Origin: CAZQXD01 sp964597315
GTDB taxonomy: Bacteria; Pseudomonadota; Gammaproteobacteria; Competibacterales; Competibacteraceae
Assembly (NCBI GenBank): GCA_964597315.1
Contig: CAZQXD010000101.1
Coordinates: 1 to 10,919, forward strand
DNA: 10,919 nt
Direction: 5' to 3'
The position numbers were made by a program, and so were the translations under genes. Of the stretch, positions 7,060 through 10,919 are shown one piece after another; position 1 is the stretch's first letter, and every line of letters starts with the position of its first letter. A model generated the notes under the pieces. That model made no database searches and had not been told where the DNA came from. It worked only from the letters and a program-made list of their open reading frames with translations.

Positions 7060-8515
7060 AGGGACCGTCCTCGCGCCAGGTGAAGCCGTCCCGGGTGATC
7101 AGGGCAGTGCTGGCGGTCGGCCCCCAGGTGCCGGCCACATAGGGTTTGGGACGGCTATCCCAGATTTCCCAGGCGTCCAGGACCGGCGCTACCCAGCGCC
7201 AGGCGGCTTCCAGTTCATCCCGGCGCATGAACAAGGTCAGCTTGCCGCGGATGACATCCATCAGCAGCCGCTCGTAGGCGTCGGCGTGGCGGGACTCGAA
7301 CGTATCGGCAAAGTTGAGGTTTAGGGCCACCGGGCGCAACAGCATCCCGTCCCCGGGCGACTTGGCCATCAGATACAGCCTGACGATCTCCTCGGGCTGG
7401 AGGCGGAGGACCAGGCGGTTGGGCTGAATCAAGCCCGAGTCGGTTTTGAACAGAGCATGGGGCAGTTCATGGAAATGCACCACGATCTCCGAGACCTGTC
7501 GCGGCATGCGCTTGCCGGTGCGCAGATAGAACGGCACTCCAGCCCAACGCCAGGTGGCCAGTTCCGCCTTCAGCGCCACGAAGGTTTCGGTGCGGCTGCC
7601 CGGAGCCACCCCCGCTTCGTCCAGATAACCGGGCACGGGCTGCCCGGCAATGGCCCCGGCCCGATACTGACCCTGCACGATCGTGCTAATGGATTCCGGG
7701 GTCAGTGGACGCAGGGCTTTGAGAATCTTCAGCTTCTCGTCCCGAATCGTATCCGGGTCCAGGCTGTTGGGGGGTTCCATGGCCACCAGGCACAGCAGTT
7801 GCAACAGATGATTTTGCACCATATCCCGCATGGCCCCGGCCGATTCGTAGTAGCGGCCTCGGCCCTCGATACCGATCTTCTCGGCTACGGTGATCTGCAC
7901 ATGGCTGATCCATTTGCCCCGCCACAGGGGTTCGAATAGGGCGTTGCCGAAGCGCAGGGCCATCAGGTTCTGGACGGTTTCCTTGCCCAGATAATGGTCG
8001 ATACGAAAAATCTGCCGTTCGGCGAAAACCTCCCCTACTTCGTTATTGATCGCCTGGGCCGATACCAGATCCTTGCCCAGGGGTTTTTCCAGCACCACCC
8101 GGGAACGGGGGGTCACCAGCCCCATGGCCGACAGAAAGACGCAGATCAAACTGTAAAACTCCGGCAGGGTGGCCAGATAAAATACCCGCACCCGCCTCTC
8201 GCCACCGTTCAGCAGTTCGGCCAGCCGCCGGTAGTCAGACCCAATCGTGGCGTCCAGGCGCAGATAATCGAGCTGTTGGGCGAAGGCCCGCCAGTGTTCC
8301 TCGCTGAAATCCCCTGGAGCCAGGCGGCGGTGCAGATTATCCTCCACCCGGGCCAGATAGTCCTCCCGGCTCAGTTCGGCCCGAGCCACGGCGATAATCC
8401 GCCCCTCGGCGGACAACTGTCCCTCCCGGCAATTGTAATAAAGCGCCGGCAGCAGCTTGCCCATGGCTAAATCGCCACTACCGCCGAACACCACCATATC
8501 GAAAGGGTGATCCAC
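7058..8515 (-). CDS. zwf: Glucose-6-phosphate 1-dehydrogenase
   Basis: This enzyme oxidises glucose 6-phosphate to 6-phosphogluconolactone with NAD(P)+, the first step of the oxidative pentose phosphate and Entner-Doudoroff routes. The 485-residue product is normal length. Visible motifs are the nucleotide loop VVFGGSGDLAMGKLLPALY (8-26), EKPLGKD (143-149), the signature RIDHYLGKETVQN (171-183; His174 and Lys178 bind substrate), and RDMVQNH with presumed catalytic base His236. The nucleotide loop has GK where many homologues have RK (S-G-D-L-A-M-G-K). The start is GTG at 8515, with AGGAG close upstream and an in-frame TAG just before; the next Met, seven residues in, would cut into the first strand. 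It is divergent from glpR. The usual neighbours pgl and edd are not adjacent. Confidence 0.96.
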   Translation of the reverse strand: MDHPFDMVVFGGSGDLAMGKLLPALYYNCREGQLSAEGRIIAVARAELSREDYLARVEDNLHRRLAPGDFSEEHWRAFAQQLDYLRLDATIGSDYRRLAELLNGGERRVRVFYLATLPEFYSLICVFLSAMGLVTPRSRVVLEKPLGKDLVSAQAINNEVGEVFAERQIFRIDHYLGKETVQNLMALRFGNALFEPLWRGKWISHVQITVAEKIGIEGRGRYYESAGAMRDMVQNHLLQLLCLVAMEPPNSLDPDTIRDEKLKILKALRPLTPESISTIVQGQYRAGAIAGQPVPGYLDEAGVAPGSRTETFVALKAELATWRWAGVPFYLRTGKRMPRQVSEIVVHFHELPHALFKTDSGLIQPNRLVLRLQPEEIVRLYLMAKSPGDGMLLRPVALNLNFADTFESRHADAYERLLMDVIRGKLTLFMRRDELEAAWRWVAPVLDAWEIWDSRPKPYVAGTWGPTASTALITRDGFTWREDGP

Positions 8516-8541
8516 CAGCTCCTATGCTCCTCTACCGGCTC

Positions 8542-8572
8542 CGGGCGTATATGCCGCCCGTGACCTGGGCGG
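8542..8572 (-). promoter_or_regulatory. Alternative hairpins in the zwf leader region
   Basis: CCGCCC 8554-8559 pairs perfectly with GGGCGG 8567-8572 (7-base loop). CGGGC 8542-8546 pairs with GCCCG 8556-8560. The two helices share 8556-8559 and cannot form together. The element lies 27-57 bases upstream of the zwf GTG and would be in its 5' leader if transcription starts beyond about 8575. A function in attenuation is inference. Confidence 0.3.
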
Positions 8573-8593
8573 TTCTCAATAATTTAGGACTGA

Positions 8594-8606
8594 TCAATTT
8601 TATTGA
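8594..8606. promoter_or_regulatory. Inverted repeat TCAAT-TTT-ATTGA between zwf and glpR, candidate operator
   Basis: This is a perfect 5-bp inverted repeat with a 3-base centre in the AT-rich part of the 155-base divergent gap. A related sequence, TCAATTTTTTCAATTGA, occurs upstream of glpD at 9536-9552, which makes a shared regulator (GlpR being the obvious one) conceivable. It does not match the E. coli GlpR consensus halves well. Confidence 0.3.
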
Positions 8607-8633
8607 AAATGGCTTTCGCACCTGAAAATTCTC

Positions 8634-8639
8634 TATAGT
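8634..8639 (+). promoter_or_regulatory. Possible -10 element for glpR
   Basis: TATAGT matches the sigma-70 -10 consensus at five of six positions, 31 bases before the glpR start codon. No good -35 hexamer lies at the right distance (GGCTTT at 17). The resulting leader would be about 24 bases, with no visible ribosome site. Confidence 0.25.
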
Positions 8640-8670
8640 ACTCATCATTGCAAATCCAAATCGTGTTCCC

Positions 8671-9441
8671 ATGACTCTGAACCAACGCCAGCACCTCATT
8701 CTCAAGCAGGTACAGCGTCAGGGCTTTGTCGCCATAGACGATCTGGCCGAAAGCTTTAGTGTCACGCCCCAGACAATCCGCCGGGACGTCAACGAATTGT
8801 GCGACCAGGGCCTGCTCCGCCGTTACCATGGTGGGGCCGGGCTGCCCTCCAGCGTGGAGAACGTGGCCTATACCGCCCGCCAGATACTCCATCTGGAAGA
8901 AAAGCGCCGCATCGCCAAACTGGTGGCCGCTCATATCCCCGATCAGGCGTCATTGTTCATCAATCTGGGGACCACCACCGAGGAAGTGGCTAAACACCTG
9001 CGGGACCATTCGGGCTTGCGGATCATCACCAATAACCTCAACGTGGCCGCGCAACTCAGCGATAACCCCAGCTTCGAGGTCATTATCGCCGGTGGCGTGG
9101 TCCGCTCCAGGGACCGGGGCGTCACCGGCGAGGCCACTATCGACTTCATCCAGCAGTTCAAGGTGGACTTCGGCATCATCGGCATTTCCGGTATCGATCA
9201 GGATGGCACCCTGCTGGACTTCGACTACCGGGAAGTCCGGGTCTCCCAAGCCATCATGGCCTGCGCCCGTAAAGTGTTGCTGGTGGCGGATAGCAGTAAA
9301 TTCGGTCGCAACGCCCTGGTGCGCCTAGGTCATCTCTCCCAGGTGGACACGCTGTTCACCGATCAGCCCCCTCCCGAGAGCATGTTGAAGATCCTCGCCA
9401 GGGCCAAAACCGCCGTGACAGTGGCCAACTCGGCCCCCTGA
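8671..9441 (+). CDS. glpR: Glycerol-3-phosphate regulon repressor GlpR (DeoR family)
   Basis: This 256-residue DNA-binding protein closely follows E. coli GlpR. The N-terminal DeoR helix-turn-helix covers about residues 6-57, with recognition segment FSVTPQTIRRDVNEL and then LLRRYHGGAGLPSS. The C-terminal sugar-phosphate-binding domain has FINLGTTTEEVA, LRIITNNLNVA, AGGVVRSRDRGVTGEAT, DFGIIGISGID, LLDFDYREVRV and DSSKFGRNALV, nearly the same phrases as in GlpR. GlpR represses glycerol and glycerol-3-phosphate use genes until glycerol 3-phosphate binds. The ATG at 8671 aligns with the family start, but no Shine-Dalgarno sequence is visible before it, so translation is probably weak or leader-dependent. 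It is divergent from zwf and followed by the glpD-like gene, its likely target. Confidence 0.94.
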   Translation: MTLNQRQHLILKQVQRQGFVAIDDLAESFSVTPQTIRRDVNELCDQGLLRRYHGGAGLPSSVENVAYTARQILHLEEKRRIAKLVAAHIPDQASLFINLGTTTEEVAKHLRDHSGLRIITNNLNVAAQLSDNPSFEVIIAGGVVRSRDRGVTGEATIDFIQQFKVDFGIIGISGIDQDGTLLDFDYREVRVSQAIMACARKVLLVADSSKFGRNALVRLGHLSQVDTLFTDQPPPESMLKILARAKTAVTVANSAP

Positions 9442-9460
9442 TCCATCCTCGAATGCAATG

Positions 9461-9496
9461 ATTCGCGAATATGCCGACCCGGCATATGGCGCGCCA
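9461..9496. promoter_or_regulatory. Row of three palindromes between glpR and the glpD-like gene
   Basis: Three perfect palindromic units follow one another: ATTCGCGAAT 9461-9470, ATATGCCG 9469-9476 with CGGCATAT 9480-9487 (3-base loop), and TGGCGCGCCA 9487-9496. A further CGAAT at 9450-9454 pairs with ATTCG 9461-9465. The first unit has TTCG/CGAA halves like those of GlpR operators but without the usual spacer. The middle one can form an 8-bp RNA hairpin after glpR, without a U-run. Operator and transcript-end roles are both possible. Confidence 0.4.
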
Positions 9497-9498
9497 CT

Positions 9499-9528
9499 GT
9501 GAAAATCAAATATTCATTTTGTTATAAA
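9499..9528 (+). promoter_or_regulatory. Candidate promoter for the glpD-like gene
   Basis: GTGAAA at 9499-9504 (four of six -35 bases) and TATAAA at 9523-9528 (five of six -10 bases) are spaced by 18 bases in the most AT-rich part of the gap. The predicted start would be near 9535, giving a leader of about 130 bases. It lies directly after the palindrome row and just before the TTCAATTGAA palindrome. Confidence 0.4.
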
Positions 9529-9543
9529 AGTGCCGTCAATTTT

Positions 9544-9553
9544 TTCAATTGAA
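9544..9553. promoter_or_regulatory. Palindrome TTCAATTGAA downstream of the candidate promoter
   Basis: This perfect 10-bp palindrome, followed by CATTC, lies about 10-20 bases after the predicted transcription start, a common position for a repressor site. With the preceding bases it forms TCAATTTTTTCAATTGA, resembling the repeat upstream of glpR at 8594-8606. GlpR binding is inference. Confidence 0.3.
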
Positions 9554-9606
9554 CATTCATAGCAACTACAAACCGTCGGGAATCAGTCTAAAGTGTAGTA
9601 CAGAGC

Positions 9607-9638
9607 GTGGCCTCGCCACTTCATCAGCATGTTTGATG
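9607..9638 (+). other. Two small hairpins in the glpD leader
   Basis: GTGGC 9607-9611 pairs with GCCAC 9615-9619 (loop CTC), and CATCA 9622-9626 pairs with TGATG 9634-9638 (7-base loop). They are consecutive and lie in the presumed untranslated leader, about 30-60 bases before the start codon. I recognise no known riboswitch. Confidence 0.3.
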
Positions 9639-9667
9639 TTGAAATTCCTGATCCAAGGGAGCCAACG

Positions 9668-10919
9668 ATGCAGTTGAGAAAAAGCAACCTCGACACGCTA
9701 GGCGAGACCGTTTACGAGGTCTTGATCATCGGTGGCGGCATCAACGGCGCGGTGTCGGCGGCGGCCCTGGCGGGCAAAGGCGTCAAGACCGCCCTGATCG
9801 ACCAACGGGACTTCGCCGGGTTCACCAGCATGCAGTCTTCGAATCTGGCCTGGGGGGGCATCAAATACATGGAGACCTATGACTTCCCCCTGGTCCGTAA
9901 GCTGTGCCTGTCCCGCAATCGCTTGATCCGCAGCTACCCCTCCACGGTCAAGGAGATTCGCTTCCTGTCCACCATTGCCAGGGGGTTTCGCTTCCACCCC
10001 ATGTACCTGTGGGCTGGGGGCTGGTTGTATTGGTTTATCGGCAATTGCTTCACCCAAATCCCCCGCTTGCTGTCCGCCACTCAGATCCAGCAGGAAGAAC
10101 CCATCATCAATACCGACCACAGCATCGGGGGCTTCGAGTACTCCGATGCCTGTCTCTACGACAACGACGCCCGCTTTGTCTTTAATTTCATCCGCTCGGC
10201 CCTGGACCGGGGCTGCAACGCCGCCAATTATGTGGCCTCCCTGGGCTCCCGGCGGGAGGGGGCGCTGTGGATCACCCGCGCCCGGGATACCCTCACCGGC
10301 GCGGAGTTCGATATCCAATCCCGGGTGCTGATCAATGCCGGCGGGCCGTTCGCCGACGCACTCAATCAGCTCAATCAGCAGCACAGCCAGCATGAACACG
10401 CCCTGTCCAAGGGCATTCACCTGATCGTGCGCCAGCTCACCCCCAATCGCCGGGTGCTGGCTTTCTTCGACGACGAGGGGCGCTTGTTTTTTGTGATCCC
10501 CATGGGCGCCCGCACTTGCATCGGCACCACTGACACCCGGGTGGATTCGCCCCATGTCCAGGTCACCGAGGCGGACCGCCGGTTTGTGCTGGACAATATC
10601 AACAAGCGCCTGAAACTGCCCAAGCCCCTGACCGAGGACGATGTGATCGCCTACCGCTGCGGCGTGCGGCCTCTGGCCCTCAAAAAACAAGGGCAGGGCC
10701 AGCGGGATTTTCTCAAGCTCTCCCGCAAACACGCCATCGACGTCAACGCCTCGGACCACTACTTGACCATTTTCGGGGGCAAGCTCACCGACTGTATCAA
10801 TGTGGGCGATGAGGTCACCGACATCGTCAAGTCCATGGGCGTGGCCCTCCCTAAAGAGGACTATAAATGGTATGGGGAGCCTGATGATGCCGTCAGGGAC
10901 GAGTTCATGCACCAGGCCA
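9668..10919 (+). CDS. glpD: GlpD-like FAD-dependent glycerol-3-phosphate dehydrogenase, 3' end outside window
   Basis: An uninterrupted frame of 417 codons runs from ATG 9668 to the window edge. The ribosome site AAGGGAG lies 6 bases upstream. The product is a flavoprotein that would oxidise glycerol 3-phosphate to dihydroxyacetone phosphate at the membrane and pass electrons to quinone. The FAD-binding loop VLIIGGGINGA is at 18-28. Further family stretches are FTSMQSSNLAWGGIKYME (52-69), GGFEYSDACLYDNDARFV (154-171), RVLINAGGPF (219-228), KGIHLIV (248-254), FFVIPMGARTCIGTTDTRV (274-292), YRCGVRPL (329-336) and IFGGKLTDC (368-376). Compared with E. coli GlpD, SSKLIHGGLRY became SSNLAWGGIKY and GGKLTTYR became GGKLTDCI, so this is a divergent branch. 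Position next to glpR supports the glycerol-3-phosphate role. A related FAD oxidoreductase with another polyol-phosphate substrate is the alternative. Confidence 0.82.
   Translation, partial: MQLRKSNLDTLGETVYEVLIIGGGINGAVSAAALAGKGVKTALIDQRDFAGFTSMQSSNLAWGGIKYMETYDFPLVRKLCLSRNRLIRSYPSTVKEIRFLSTIARGFRFHPMYLWAGGWLYWFIGNCFTQIPRLLSATQIQQEEPIINTDHSIGGFEYSDACLYDNDARFVFNFIRSALDRGCNAANYVASLGSRREGALWITRARDTLTGAEFDIQSRVLINAGGPFADALNQLNQQHSQHEHALSKGIHLIVRQLTPNRRVLAFFDDEGRLFFVIPMGARTCIGTTDTRVDSPHVQVTEADRRFVLDNINKRLKLPKPLTEDDVIAYRCGVRPLALKKQGQGQRDFLKLSRKHAIDVNASDHYLTIFGGKLTDCINVGDEVTDIVKSMGVALPKEDYKWYGEPDDAVRDEFMHQA

Noticed and set aside
9698..10912. Long minus-strand open frame of 404 codons
   Set aside because: It is the antisense shadow of the glpD-like gene. 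The plus-strand frame shows clear GlpD motifs and a ribosome site, while the antisense product matches no family.

Overview
The window looks like ordinary chromosome from a GC-rich gammaproteobacterium outside the Enterobacterales. The grounds are the mutY-yggX gene pair, a YeeZ-like dehydrogenase, YjbQ, an E. coli-like GlpR and a LoiP/YcaL-type lipoprotein protease, all GC-rich apart from AT-rich promoter gaps. I cannot fix the genus. I see no insertion sequence, integrase, phage gene, CRISPR array or toxin module, and no convincing novel multi-gene system. The interest is in regulatory DNA and a few divergent enzymes.

Layout. At the left edge the minus strand carries a tRNA-Phe cut by the window end, preceded in transcription order by mutY and yggX (DNA repair glycosylase and iron-trafficking/oxidative protection protein). 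mutY lies head to head with a plus-strand YeeZ-like NAD(P)-binding protein, with only about 32 bases between the start codons. A gene-free stretch of about 335 bases rich in small inverted repeats follows. Then come yjbQ and an exported short S11 D,D-carboxypeptidase on the plus strand.

The carboxypeptidase converges, with a 7-base gap, on a minus-strand series. In transcription order this is zwf (glucose-6-phosphate dehydrogenase), an exported DUF3179 protein, a PhzF-family isomerase and an M48 lipoprotein metalloprotease. Cell-envelope functions therefore meet around position 4085.

At the right, zwf is divergent from glpR, the glycerol-3-phosphate repressor. glpR is followed by a glpD-like FAD dehydrogenase that runs off the window end. 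glpR-glpD is a glycerol-3-phosphate catabolic unit. Its 226-base internal gap holds a row of palindromes, a candidate promoter and a long leader, consistent with separate control of glpD by GlpR. The dehydrogenase is clearly of the GlpD family but differs from E. coli GlpD at several positions near the FAD/substrate site. zwf beside glp genes places entry to the pentose phosphate/Entner-Doudoroff routes next to triose-phosphate entry, but whether they are co-regulated is inference.
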